Both the position numbers and the translations under genes were made by a program. A DNA stretch of 64,000 nucleotides. Source: Sipunculus nudus (lineage: Eukaryota > Annelida > Sipuncula > Golfingiida > Sipunculidae). Below the pieces are notes generated by a model. That model was not told where the DNA came from and searched no databases. It worked only from the letters and a program-made list of their open reading frames with translations. Below are positions 50,382 to 61,936 of this stretch, in pieces. Positions within the stretch are counted from its first letter, which is position 1. Each line of letters begins with the position of its first letter. The stretch lies in the NCBI GenBank assembly GCA_026874595.1, contig CM049307.1, forward strand, positions 47,653,678-47,717,677, written 5' to 3'.

Positions 50382-53300
50382 CTGAAACAGAAGCTAAGAT
50401 TTAAATAATGGATCAGACAGAGAGTGACCCCTTAATCACAGCAGTAGAAATGTTATATGACGTTTCATCACCTGTGTAATTTTTCCAAAAAGCTATTTTT
50501 TGTTATTTTGATAGGAAAATATTGCAAAGACAACCTTATATGGCTTAAAACATTTGATTTGCAACACCAAAGATAATACTGTAGAAACCTCATGTAAAAT
50601 GTCTAAAAAATTGCCCTTTTTTATGTTGTAAGAAATGTAAGGGAGCAACAGCCTAATCCAGTGTTGGATAATGGATTAATAATACCCAAGTTTATATTGT
50701 ACTCATGTCTCCTGACAGAACAAAATCTCCTTGCTTATGTAGAATATTCTGTTTTAGAACAATCACTTTAATTCTAGTAAAATTTTTAACGTCTGACATC
50801 ACCCAATAAACAGGTATTTTACCAATGACCAACATTTGATTTTTTTGCACAAATTAAGTTTCAATGAAAAGACAGGTAATTCACTCAAAGCAGCCATTTA
50901 GAACATATCCTCACAGGATATTCAACCTCATCTGTAAAAAGTTTACTTGATTTTCTGTTTTCAACACAAGAATATTCACATTACCCTCTTGTATGTTCAC
51001 AAGTGACAGTTTGCTATAACAAAGCCAACTGTAGCAAGATGAATCCTAGTGCTTTTTTTAATAGGCTGGCACCAAGCTCTCTTACAGGGCTGGCCCTACC
51101 TATTCGCCAGTTCTCCAATGGCTAGCAATGGGGAGATCTGGCTAAACAAAATCCTCTCTGGCTAATTTTTTGGGGAGAACCATCTTTCCAATGCCCTTAG
51201 GCCTAAAAAAATAAGTTCTTTGTTTCTGATTACAGTGATGAAAAATTTGGAGTAGGTAGTTAGGGAATTTATTTTATTTTAAAATATTTTTTTACCATGT
51301 GATATAAAACAGGCTTTTAAGAAGACTATTTTAAGATTTGATTTTGCTGCTGTTGCTCAGATTAAATTAATCCACACATAGGTTTCAAGGAAATAATCCA
51401 AAATGTATATACCAGGCCCTCCCATGTTGTTCCACAGTCCAAAAAAAAGGAGTGAGGAACCAGGTTGCAATATTACCCCCACCCTGACTATAGAAGACTG
51501 GTAAATGGTAATCAAATGATCTCCTGAATAAATATGCACACTGTAACTCTGTTACACATTTACACATAATTTATCCCTAAGGTCATAGAACAAGTACATG
51601 AATCATTATTGTGATATAATTAGCTGTAATTTCAATTATTTTTGATTTGTACAAGATCTATGAAGTGACCTTTTTGCACCCCATGGCTCAAGGCTCAAAC
51701 ACCCAATAAAATTTAATTTTAGACTTGCTAGGTTTTTTAGGAGTTGGTCCAGATAATTGAAACAAAGAACATTTTTTAAGCCTTACTGAATGAGCAAAAC
51801 AAGAGACCATAATATTGTGAAATAAAAGTTTATCGAGAAAGACTTGGTCTTCAGTTGATTTAATTATAGTGATTATATATAACTTAATGTTCAATGCAAA
51901 GTCATACAGAATAATCATGAATTGCACTGTCCAAACATCTTTTTACATTCATATTTATATTGTCATGATATGATCAATATATATTTCAATTCTGCTCAGT
52001 TAGTGCTAAATATTGATATTTCCCATTATTCAGAGAATAAGTGCTGGCTAAAGTGTTTCTGAAGTGGCTAAAGAAAACTCCTGTTGGCTAAAATTTGGAC
52101 TAAAGATTTTTTGGAAGCAAGGCGAGCCCTGTATTAAAACCCTGCTAGCAGTCACTGGAGCAATGGAGGAGTATGGTACAAGTCCAGTTATGAAGCACCA
52201 GGCTATTCACTTAAAATGATGGGAAAAAATAAACACCTAAGTGTAAATGTGATCAATGTGTAGGAAATAGTAGGAACATTTAAACTGTCACCTGAGGCTG
52301 TATAAATCATGAATGCCAAAATAACAATCTTGTAAATTAAATGGACCATGCTGTACATACCTGGACTAACCAGCATAAGGCCAGCAAACAAAGCTTTCTC
52401 TGCCGTGATGAGTCGGAAGGAATTAAATCTACTAGCAAAACTGAACATCAAGTCGATGAACAGCTCTCCTAGTTCAAATGAATTTTTCAGCTTGTCCTTG
52501 TTCACCTGGAACAGTTCACCCGTTCTTGACTGAAGAAGCATGGACTGACCACTGGGTTCCACAAAAGCTGCATTAATGATGCACGCCACCTGTAGGAGAA
52601 TACATGAACAAAGTGAGCAAACTGATTTAATAAAATTTGAATAATTCTAACCTAAAGATGATTTTTATAATTGTAACATATCCAATCATGTGATAAATTC
52701 AGTGTAAGTTAAAAAGTGAGAATTAAGTATGATGCCAGTTAAACTGTAATTAAGGAACAATCAGCTGATCTGAATCTGTCTGAGCTGTACAGTTTATTGT
52801 GTCCTTGAAACTCATCTGTTCTTCCATGTTAACAGCTGGAAACAGTTTCATGTAATTTATACATGTTCCACTGATCACAGTGACATTACTGTATTTTAAA
52901 GAACACTTACAGGTATATAAACTGTGCGTGGCAATATATGTAGAATGAGAATAAAGGAGGTGTTAGTTAAATGCCTTACCACCATGCTACTTCCAACATC
53001 AAACCAATTCATCTTGCAGACAACAAGAGGGATTAATTTACTGGGAGGAAATAGAAAACTTTAAGCGATCACTGCTTATCAGAATTGAAAAATGATTAGC
53101 AGTTTTAGCAGTAGCTTTAACTGAACTTTTACATGTAATGACTGGAATGCAAGTTCGGTTATCATCATAAGTGAGCAGTACCAACTTACTGCAAAAATAT
53201 TTCATACTAATATAATATTGTTGTAGGCAGCAAGTACAAGGTGTACCAATGCATGAACTAAAATGCTATCAATGCAGGATTCATTTTGTGCAAATGGTCC

Positions 53301-56300
53301 TGTCTGGAGTATCTAAATTGAAATGGTTTGCTTAAATCTTTTAATTTTCCTTAATGGACTTTCCTCCTTATCTAAATTATCAGCTTGAAAGCCATAGCAA
53401 ATCAAAACAGGCAAATGATAAGCACTTTACCAGAACTTATTAGTAAATTGTGATGCAAGGTAAATCCAGGTAAATTTTCCCAGATGTGCAGCACTTTGTT
53501 TATAACATAAAACAAATGTCTATTATGGCATCTACCTCAAAGCAGCCCTCCTTGACCAGACATATCTGGTCATCCAAGTCCAGTGCTGAGAATCCTGGTA
53601 TCCTTTTGGCAAACTCCACCACATAATGGACCACGCGGTCAAACAAGGTCTTAAACCACAGCCAACAGCCATCTGCATCACCCTGCAGATATTACAAAGA
53701 TACACATGTGGATTTTCAGCAAATTTTCAAATAAAGCAAAATTTTTAACCTGTAAAACTGTATATATCCATAGTCAGAACTTTAAATAGTATAAAACACA
53801 CACAACATATAATTTTAAGAAGTAATTTGCATTTATCATGTTATTTCAATATATATATATATAATATACATGTTTATTTGCAGTCGTTATTACTCTTTTG
53901 CCTATATATTACTTAATATTGCAAAAGTTGAGGAACTTTGTGATATAATAACATTTTTAAGGATTTTCAGGGTATATTAGACCTTTAGATATACATCAAG
54001 ATAACACTGAATAACACAATAAGCAATAAGTAATATTATCTTTCTCTAATGGAACATACATAGCAGTAAGTTTGTCTATGTGTATGCCATATTTCATTTT
54101 CTTTATTCGTTGTTTTTGGGATCCTTTGATGTCTGAAAGTTGTTTTTTTTTTATGCCATTACAACATACAAAGTAATGATTTCTATCGTAAAGCTAACCT
54201 TACCATTTGATGATGATCTAATAACACTTGTTGTTCACTGGGGCTTTTCAATAACACGTCATTTATTGGATTAAATGCTTCCACATAGCCATCGTTTAAC
54301 ATATTAGCCAGTGCCTGTCCGGATGGTGGCTGTGTCAGTATTGTCTTTATAGAAGTGGTAGTCACGGTGCTGGGTGACGTCATTGTGGCAACACCTGATG
54401 CACCTTGTGCGGCACCTGTGATCGCCGCGTTCACAGACTGTACCACCATTGGGTTAAGTGAGGCTATACCCGGTGCCTGTAGATATATTGTTTGTTGTGG
54501 TAATTGCCCGGCCTGTCCTGGTTGAACCATCACAGCTACATGCTTGTTTGCCTCAATTTCCATTGGTCGCTGTCGTTTCTCCTCTGAGGTGGACACAGTT
54601 GTAGGACTTAGCAGGGCATATGGTCTTTTCTTTAATGGGCTCTTAACATGTTCGTCTGATTTCATCTTGACAGCATCAGTGTTTGTTGGTAGATCAGAAC
54701 CGACTGTGTTACTCAGTACCAATGGCTGGGGCAGCACAGAGGGCTGTGACGTCGTCTGGGGTGACTCCATTGCTAATGAACCCATTGGCAGTATCATTTC
54801 CCCTGGAAATAAACAAATAAAGCAAACTGAGAATTCAATCCAATGAAATCTTGTCAAGACCTACCTTTGAAGTTAGAACAATTTAGTGTTTATGATCACA
54901 AAAATTCCTTTAACAGCATTTAACAGCATTAAACAGCTGTTAACTCACAGAGATTATCTAATAACTGGGCAATACAGTAATTTTGTATTTCTTCAATTAA
55001 GGTTTTAAAACTCTGATAGTGAATGAACACTTTTGCCCTATGCCTGGATGCTCAATCAGCCAATATGAAAACATAATTGATCTACCTAAATCAACTGTTT
55101 CTTGGCTTATGGTCTGGTGTTAATGGTGCCGAATGGGGTTACCTTTGGATCCAGCTTGTATGAGTTGTGTTGGCTGTATAACCGATGAAGCACCTGATGA
55201 CATCAGCTGTATCGTCATAGGTTTGGGGTTGGTCTGCAGGATAAGCTGGGGGCTGCCACCAGAGGACAGCATACGAGGCTGCTGTGGTTGTAACGTTGGT
55301 GACTGAACTTGCGACTGAATCAGCTGAGAAAGCATGTGCGCATCTGCCGATTTTGCCAATGATGTTGGCAGCATGACAGTCTGTACCCCTAACTGGGGAA
55401 GGCCAGCAATCTGACTGGGCTGCTCAGTGCTCTGGCTACTGGCTACAGGGGACACAACGATTGGTTCTTGCTTCAGCTGTGGGGTTATATTCAGTGCACT
55501 GATCATGGGAGAGCTTATAGCACTGCTCAACAGTGGCGACTCTCCAGGTTTTGATATGTTTGCTTGTGGTTTTATCTGCGCTAACAAGTCCATGATGATC
55601 TTTGGGGTTGTTACATTACTGGATGATTTCCCATCAGCGAAAGACGGTAACGGTTCTGCTAAAGCTGGTACCCCAGTCAATGTCACTGTGTGTGAGTTGT
55701 GGTCTGATCCAACCACTACTGTTGCTATGCCTTCTGTAGGCTTGGTATCAAAGGGTTTAGAAACCAAAGCCCTGGCTGCAAGCTCTCCTTGTCTGATGCC
55801 AACCATGGTGTGGTGACTACTGGCTTTGAGAGTAGATGGTGTTGTTGTAGTTGTGGTGTTAGCATCAGATTTCAGACTAAGGAGACCATGCAAAGCCTGT
55901 GCTGTTTGTGAGTCTTCTATTGTTCTTGTGGCCTCGTTTATCATCTCCCGCATTTTTCTTGATCTTCGCCCAAGTTTTGCAGCTGAAATCAGTAATACCA
56001 CAGTTTGTGTATTTATTTATTATTTATCTAGATCAATGAAAATTAGAAGCTGATATGTTCATAAATAAAGTAGCCACAGCACTTAAGGTCATCTTGAAGT
56101 GAGAAATGGGAATGTTTACAATCTTTGGTAGTGTATGTATCTATTTGTATTCTTGAAACATTCAAAACTTGACATTACATAATGAATTTACATGACTATT
56201 AGGGACCAAAATAATAAAAATTAAAACCGTTTTAAAATTACATGATAATGCATGTTTTCAAGAAAAATGTAATAACATGATCAATGCATTTTCTGGTACC

Positions 56301-59300
56301 TTTATTAGGAAAGACTGTCCATAATGTTACAAAGCTAAGGATAATATACAGAACAAAATAACAGCTGACAATTGAATATTCATGATGTAACTCACCAGCT
56401 CTAGACATTCCAAGTGCTAGACATTTTTGCAGGCGGCAGTACTGGCAGCGATTGCGGGTCTGTACTGTTATTTCACAGTTTTTGTTGTAGTAGCATTTTC
56501 TTCGACTGGAATCACCTATGTCTTGCAGTGCCCGCCGGAAAAAGCCCTGCATGTACACAAAGTATCTTTAACTCAAGAGTCAGGAGAACAGCTTAGAGTC
56601 AGCCATGACCAGGCTGTAGGTATTACCATCATAACATTATGAAGAAGGATAAAACATATGTAACCAAGTTTAAGTATCAGGACAACGTTATGTTGAATAA
56701 TAAATATTAAATTTATGTTTCATTATTTGAGCAGCAAAGAATGAGAAGACAGCTACAAGATAAATATGGACAAGCAACAAACTACACCAATATCTTGAAG
56801 GTACAGGCAAAGCATAACCTATATAATATTTGGCTAATGATACTTACTTACTTTACCCATATAATACTAGGGTAGCGATACGTACCTTGCAGGTACAGGG
56901 TAAGCTAAACCCATATAATACTAACTAGGCTAGCGATACCTACCTTGCAGGTACAGGTAAAGCTAAACCCATATAATACTAGGCTAGCCAAACCTCCCTT
57001 GCAGGTACCAGTAAAGCAAAATCTGTATAATACTAGGCTAGTCATACTTACAGGCTTGCTGGTACTGGTAAAGTTTAACCCATATAATACTAGGCTAGCC
57101 ATACCTACCATGCGATACTAGTAAAGCATAATCCATATAACACTAGGCTAGTGATACCTACCTCGCTGGTACTGGTAAAGCTTAACCCATGTAATACTAG
57201 GCCATCGATACCTACCTTGCAGGTACCAGTAAAGCTTAACCCATAAAATAATAGGCTTGCGATATCTACCTTGCAGGTGCCAGTAAAGATTAACCTATAT
57301 AATTTAAGGCAAGCGAGACCTACCTTGCGAGTACCAGTAAAGCTTAACCAATACAATACTAGGCAAGCGAAGCCTACCTCGCAGGTACAGGTAAAGCTTA
57401 ACCCCTACAATACTAGGCAAGCTATAACTACCTTGCAGGTACCAGTAAAGCTTAACCAATACAATACTAGGCAAGCAATACCTACCTAGCAGGTACCAGT
57501 AAAGCTTAACCAATACAATACCAGGCAAGCGATACCTACCTTGCAGGTGCCAGTAAAGCTTAACCAATACAATACTAGGCAAGCGATACCTACCTTGCAG
57601 CCTTCACATGACAGGACACCGTAGTGTACCCCAGATGATTTATCTCCACACACCAAACACTTCGGGACAGGGAGGCCATCTGGCTTGACTGACGAGGGGC
57701 TAACAGTCTGGTGCATCTGTGACATAGCTCCAATGGTACCGGCAGATATAACACCCCCACTCTGTAGCAGACTCTTGTTCATGCTGGTGGGACTGAGAAC
57801 TGGGCGGCTCAACACTGTACCCTGCGGGGATCTTATCCCAAGACCTGGGGGTGGAATTCCAGCCATCGCAGATGACAGCAAACTTGAACCTATTGACACG
57901 ACTGGTGTCGCTATGGATGTCACTAACGAAGGGCTCTGTACACTTGTTGCCGTCGTAACTGTCGGAGCATCAGAGTCCATGTTAATAACAATGGTTGAAC
58001 CATCGATCAAAACTTGTCCCGAGACAACTTCCTGTTCTCCTTTTTGTTCCGGGTCGTTTCCGTCTTCCATAACCACTTCACCAGATATCACTGACGTAAT
58101 GATCGGCATTTCATCAGTCACGACTTGCTCCTGAGTTTCAATAAAAACGTGATCTTGGGTCTCCACCTCCTCCTGAGCACCCTTCTCCACTCCCTGATTC
58201 ATTTCTACGGAGATGACATCATTTTCAACCTGCTCAGAGACCACCAGCGGAACATCAGGGGACATGTCTGGTTCTCCTGACTCTTCCTGCACAACATGAA
58301 CTTGAACCATATCTGACCCAGGGTTCAAGGTCGGTGCCCTCACCTGTATCATCTGCGACCCTTCCGTCACCAGCTCAGATGCAGTAGTTATTCTCCCAAC
58401 ATGAACTTCTTCGGGGCTCTCTCCCCTCGCAATACTGACCTCCCCGGTGACCTGCTCAATGTCCACAGGTCCCATCGGCACGGCCAAGCTTGCTTCAGTC
58501 TCCACCTCTACAGGCACATTATGGTGTACCTCTGTGATGGTGAATGTGACAGGTTGGTCACCATCAGGAGACAGCGTGGACCCGTTTGGTTGTGTATGAC
58601 CCTCTTGTCCTGTGTCAGGGGCCTGGTCATTCCCTTCCATGCAGACTGCTTCTGTAAAATAGTAGCACTTTATGTAACATTTAGAAATTAACATTTAAGC
58701 AATAGTAAAATATGTAATCTTACTTTAACAACCTCTCCCCCCAAAAAAAATCAGGGTTAGTTAGACCCAGACTTTATTTCTTACCTGCCAAGTCAGGCAG
58801 CTGGTGGATAAAATTCACTTTCCCAAATGCATTTGTGATTTTGTCACATGCCCCTATTCATTTACTAAAAATTATTAAATTGTTAAAATGTATTCCCTTC
58901 TGAGTAGTATTTATAGTCCATTTATAGGGTACTGGCAGATATGTGTATTGTGTAGAGTCTGATTTTTTCAGAGTTCTTGATGTAAAATTACTTTCCAGTG
59001 AAGCATCAGTCTGACAATTATTGAAAAGGATAATAAGAGGATTTGAGTAAAATAGTAAATTTATTATATGAATAAGAGTAAGTTTTTCATGTTTGGTTGA
59101 CAGAGGTGACACCAGTCATGTGGATGAATCAGTGTTCTTTTATATCAAAGGATTAGTTAGACCCTCTGCTTGCTCTGACAGGAAGGCAACCATAGGTTTC
59201 CAAACTGCCAGAAAGCCTGAGTCACCTTCCCAAAACAGTCGGGCAATGGTAAATGTTGATCCCTGCCAGTTGAGAATCTAAATTTATGTAAATCAAAAGT

Positions 59301-61474
59301 CTACAGGACCTGTGCCATAAACATGTGTTACTGTCACAGTCATATATTTTTATCATCATCCTACTGGTCCCTAGCTCATGAAGCACAGTCTGTTGGTCAC
59401 AAGATTTCTATAAATTAATATTCATGAAGGTCATGAACCCACAAAGACAAGTTGAGCAGTGCTTTGGTGAAATATGGTCCATCGCAGGCCAATGAGACCA
59501 TAATCTAAGTTCGCCTTTAAAAACACTCTGTTATTACTTTTATATGTTAAACATAATCTCTAACATAAATGCACAGTGCAAGCCAAGTAATGTAGAAGTT
59601 GTGGCCAATCAATGACATTTTATTCAAATACATGAGGTGCGATGGTGAATTTGACTTCACAGTAACCCTACCATAATTGTGAGAAAAGGAGTTAATTATT
59701 CCCCATTTTGTTTTTCCTTGTCACACTGAAGTTTTTTTGTAAGAATCTAGAAGTGATTCAAAAGAGGCCTAGAACCACAGGTTTTAATAGACGTTATATG
59801 GGACCTTTTTTTAAGTCTCATGCTGTTGTTTAATTCATTGTAAAACTTACCAGGTACTGCTGCTGGCCCTATGTCAAGTGAATGATACTATGACATACAT
59901 CATTGCAACAGTAAAGATTTATTGTAGCTCTGGCTGAGTGATTACCATAAAACAAGTCATATGAACATAGGTATTCATGTCTTTTGTGACTTTTAAGTAG
60001 TTTCTCATCCGTAGCATTTCTCTAAATATGCAAGGTTGAGAAAGTACAAATTTTCTACATGAACTGCAAAGTTAAGATTTGGCAGGGCAAAACTGTTTTA
60101 AATATATTTCTAACAAACCTATTGTCACATATTTTAGGTCTTATTAAGGAGGAATTCAAAGGTATTCCACATGATACAACAATCAAATTTTATTTCATAA
60201 TAAATCAAATTCTGTAATAAAAAATAAAATGATTTCTTGTCACAGAGTTTTTTTGCCTTTCTGAGTTCATATATATGTTGTGTAGACTTTTCCAGATAAT
60301 GTATACAGTACTTTCTAAATTTAAGAAAAAAAAACATAATTACTAATACTTTAAGTCAAGGACTGTCTCGTTTTATGTTCTTTTTTAACCATGTTGCCTT
60401 GGTAACACTGACAGGTATATGACATTTTTAAAGGAAAATACAAAATAAAACAATTTTTCTTCAAATCCAATTCCATCTAATAATGCAATATCCAAATGAG
60501 AACTACTTTTGATCTTGAGTATTCCATCATGATTTTTTTAGCTATTGATTTGTTGCCAGGCATATTGTTTGCTGTGTCAACAACCCAGAAAAAAATCACC
60601 TATTTATCTACTGGGCCCACGCAAGACTGAACAGATTGACCCAATTTGCCCTGTTCTATTTTAACAGTAATTTCTGAAGCAGGGCAGAAATGGGCCGTAG
60701 GTTCAACCATGTGACACTTCCATAGGTATGTAGACCAAGTATGTTGTTACCATCTCCCCTCCCTACACACCTGGAAGTGCGCCAGCGAACGGCAGCTGTG
60801 CTAATTAAATATTCATGAGCTCCTGGGCTTCTGGTATGACAACCGAGCCCACAACCGTGCATACATTAGGCAGGTCCACCGCCTACTTAATGTCAGTTTT
60901 AACCAAAACACAGGTTAACCAAAAACACTTAGCCATTCTTTTTGAAAAATACCCCTTGATAGTTGATGTTTTAGTTGTTTTTGAAGAAAATTTTAGCCAT
61001 GACCCAGTTAAGATGAAAAGACAAGCAAGAGGCAAGCGATGCAACGTGCACGCGTCGACCTTGCTTGTAGTTCAAAATGTCCGACATTGGAAAACGCCCA
61101 GATGTCCAGCTCTGTATAATATACGGAGGGCCCCGCATAAAAAAGGACCACATATGTGGTCAAATTAAGTTGGAAGGGGGTCACTTCAGAGAATTAGAAC
61201 GTGAGCTTAAATCGGCCTTCGGGCCATTGTAGGGCAGAATGACCTAATTTCACTCGAAGCCGAAATTAGGACTGCGCTGTCATTGGGAACAAATAGGAAT
61301 GTGGCCCGTGTAACGAGAAAACAGGCCACCGAAAACGTACCAAACAACTAATGACCAATCTTACCTGTTCAGAGGCGAGCTTTAAGAGAATTGTCAATGA
61401 ACAAACACTTGATATAGTGCCTTACCAGACATGTTTTCCTCTGCACGTGTAGGTGACCGACTTTTCTCGTCCAT
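50140..61474 (-). CDS. Nuclear receptor, NR1 (Rev-erb/E75/E78)-like, eight coding exons
   Basis: Ligand-regulated or constitutive transcription factor acting in the nucleus. Joining exons 61474-61426, 58651-57594, 56546-56396, 55982-55143, 54802-54204, 53682-53536, 52589-52361 and 50381-50140 gives 1104 residues with all introns GT-AG and phases consistent. The order is an acidic Glu/Val-rich A/B region (1-346), a DNA-binding domain (C348, C351, C365, C368; C387, C393, C403, C406), a hinge (421-904), then a ligand-binding domain with FAKRIPGF (923-930), DDQICLVK, a VSPDRQGM turn and a terminal LQTELF AF-2 helix. The P-box CEGCKG and the GMSRAAAKLGRR extension fit NR1 receptors. Odd points are two to three extra residues between the fingers and a 480-residue hinge, when hinges are usually far shorter. 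Being a nuclear receptor is certain. The exact subgroup (Rev-erb/E75, E78 or a lineage-specific NR1) is not resolved, so no symbol is given. Confidence 0.93.
51085..52131. mobile_element. hAT-like element in receptor intron 7
   Basis: The ends read CAGGGCTGGCC and GGCGAGCCCTG, an imperfect inverted repeat. Interior edges carry repeated 'ggctaaa' words on both sides. About 1.05 kb with no coding capacity seen. CAGGG termini with short inverted repeats are typical of hAT elements, but I could not find a matching 8-bp target duplication, so the family call is tentative. Confidence 0.45.
52361..52589 (-). CDS. Receptor exon 7: LBD middle
   Basis: Acceptor CTACAG|GTGGCG, donor CCAG|GTATGT; 76 codons plus one base. 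It continues the ligand-binding domain (VACIINAAF through [19 protein letters not shown] to [13 protein letters not shown]). The last residues join exon 8 as VSPDRQGM, equivalent to the conserved VSxDRxGM turn before helix 9 in Rev-erb/E75-type receptors. Confidence 0.95.
53536..53682 (-). CDS. Receptor exon 6: LBD helices 3-5
   Basis: Acceptor CTGCAG|GGTGAT, donor TTTGAG|GTAGAT; 49 codons, phase 0 at both ends. It encodes [14 protein letters not shown], then [11 protein letters not shown] and [16 protein letters not shown], the classic signature of helices 3-5 of nuclear receptor ligand-binding domains. The stretch [11 protein letters not shown] matches what I know of Rev-erb proteins, which is one reason for the NR1 placement. 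Confidence 0.95.
54204..54802 (-). CDS. Receptor exon 5: second half of hinge with candidate NLS
   Basis: Acceptor TTTCCAG|GG, donor AATG|GTAAGG; 199 codons after the split Gly. It holds a bipartite basic pattern, KKRP (757-760) and KRQRP (775-779), that could serve nuclear import, with several Ser-Pro and Thr-Pro pairs that could be phosphorylated. It then has a Gln/Ala/Thr-rich stretch and ends LLDHHQM before the ligand-binding domain. No domain is recognised. Confidence 0.9.
55143..55982 (-). CDS. Receptor exon 4: C-terminal extension of the DBD and first half of hinge
   Basis: Acceptor TTTCAG|CTGCAAAAC, donor AAAG|GTAACC; the codon at each boundary is split in phase 1 and rejoins correctly. 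It begins [15 protein letters not shown], comparable to the GR-box extension that contacts DNA upstream of the half-site in Rev-erb, E75 and ROR-type receptors. The rest is low-complexity Ser/Thr/Pro/Gln/Leu with several short hydrophobic patches and no known domain. A run of Thr codons and two Gln-rich patches ([18 protein letters not shown]) give it the look of a glutamine-rich activation or co-factor docking region. Confidence 0.9.
56396..56546 (-). CDS. Receptor exon 3: second zinc finger
   Basis: Acceptor CATGCAG|GGC, donor GCTG|GTGAGT; 50 codons plus one base. It starts with GFFRRALQ and carries C387, C393, C403, C406 with the standard C-x5-C-x9-C-x2-C spacing, then [13 protein letters not shown]. 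The stretch between CEGCK and the next cysteine ([17 protein letters not shown]) is 17 residues against the usual 14 or 15, placing a charged insert in the loop after the recognition helix. [12 protein letters not shown] is a near-universal nuclear receptor signature. Confidence 0.96.
56884..57593 (-). repeat. 54-bp minisatellite in intron 2 that duplicates the splice donor
   Basis: About 13 tandem units, the nearest ones exactly 54 bp apart (junction copies near 57590, 57536, 57482, 57428, 57374, 57320, 57266, 57212 and so on), more diverged toward 56884 with a trace near 56800. On the coding strand each unit ends in a version of CCTGCAAG followed by GTAGGTATCGC, repeating the real exon/intron junction CTGCAAG|GTAGGTATCGC. 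Only about seven exon bases are included; the rest is intron sequence. In the exon frame a unit reads as 18 residues ending in GTCK. Two units are open before a TAG arises in the third. Confidence 0.95.
57594..58651 (-). CDS. Receptor exon 2: A/B region and first zinc finger
   Basis: Acceptor TTTTACAG at 58652-58659, donor CAAG|GTAGGT at 57594/57593, 352 codons, phase 0 at the end. It encodes an acidic transactivation-type region rich in Glu, Val, Ser and Thr (for example [17 protein letters not shown]), then a Ser/Pro/Ile/Val-rich stretch, then the first finger [14 protein letters not shown] and CEGCK. Splitting the DNA-binding domain just after CEGCK is a known intron position class in nuclear receptors. 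The reading frame stays open past the donor into the intron because of the in-frame minisatellite there; that tail ([10 protein letters not shown]...) is intron, not receptor protein. Confidence 0.92.
58652..61425 (-). other. Receptor intron 1
   Basis: A 2.77-kb intron between the start-codon exon and the A/B exon. No further exon, RNA gene or mobile element is recognised inside; it is AT-rich with short poly-T runs. CpG density rises toward 61.0 kb, probably because of the nearby promoter. Confidence 0.6.
61426..61474 (-). CDS. Receptor exon 1: start codon and first 16 residues
   Basis: ATG in the context ATCATGG begins [16 protein letters not shown] and runs to the donor TCTG|GTAAGG. The last G joins the AA of exon 2 to make a Glu codon, so the frame continues exactly. 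An in-frame TAG lies five codons upstream, which closes the frame and supports this start. The exon sits at the edge of a GC-richer stretch, as expected near a transcription start. It is short and charged with no recognisable domain, so the call rests on frame, splice site and position. The alternative is a non-coding first exon with translation starting at the Met in VCMEGND of exon 2. Confidence 0.72.
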
Positions 61475-61660
61475 GATCTTGCTGACCTACTTACTGGACG
61501 CTGCTTTCCCCGGACTTCACTAGATGGCGGCACGTGTCGTACATGTGAGGGGAGGAAATGACAGGTGACAGCAAAACAAACGGTAGCAGCCAAGCACAGT
61601 CATAGTTGACAGTATAGGCGGCCACATCCAGGACATTTTCAGTGTTGTACGTATATTATT
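61475..61660. promoter_or_regulatory. Candidate receptor promoter and 5' UTR, possibly bidirectional
   Basis: Locally richer in CpG than the surrounding AT-rich DNA and directly upstream of the receptor start codon. There is no obvious TATA box at the usual distance. A plus-strand gene may begin on the far side (see 63241-63586), which would make this a shared promoter. Evidence is composition and position only. Confidence 0.4.
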
Positions 61661-61936
61661 TATGAATGAAGTGTAATGATAAATGTAATATGAAGGTTAT
61701 AACCTGTTTGACCACAACAGAAAGTTGAAATGATTGCAGTGCTGAGCTTGTGTTGTGTAGAACTTGGAAGCCATGAAGGCTGTTCAAACCCCTATCATAG
61801 CTAGACTCCGTGGTCTCAAATTAGCAAGCATTCTATGACAGTATGAGCAGCTTGGAGAAGCCATAGCTTTGCAGGCAAAATGAGTAACTGACCAGTTTTT
61901 AACAGAAAGAGAACATTTAAAAACAAAATAAATTAA

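Noticed and set aside
54544-54846. Plus-strand ORFs of 96-149 residues opposite receptor exons 2, 4 and 5
   Set aside because: Antisense shadows of the minus-strand coding exons; no splice logic or homology.
57304-57582. ORFs of 72-92 residues with repeated 18-residue motifs in intron 2, on both strands
   Set aside because: They are by-products of the 54-bp minisatellite, whose period is divisible by three; no independent start context or homology.
57594-58651. TR2/TR4 (NR2C) or RAR assignment for the receptor
   Set aside because: The DBD signature is shared by many receptors; the LBD words [11 protein letters not shown] and VSPDRQGM and the GMSRAAAKLGRR extension fit the Rev-erb/E75-type branch of NR1 better.
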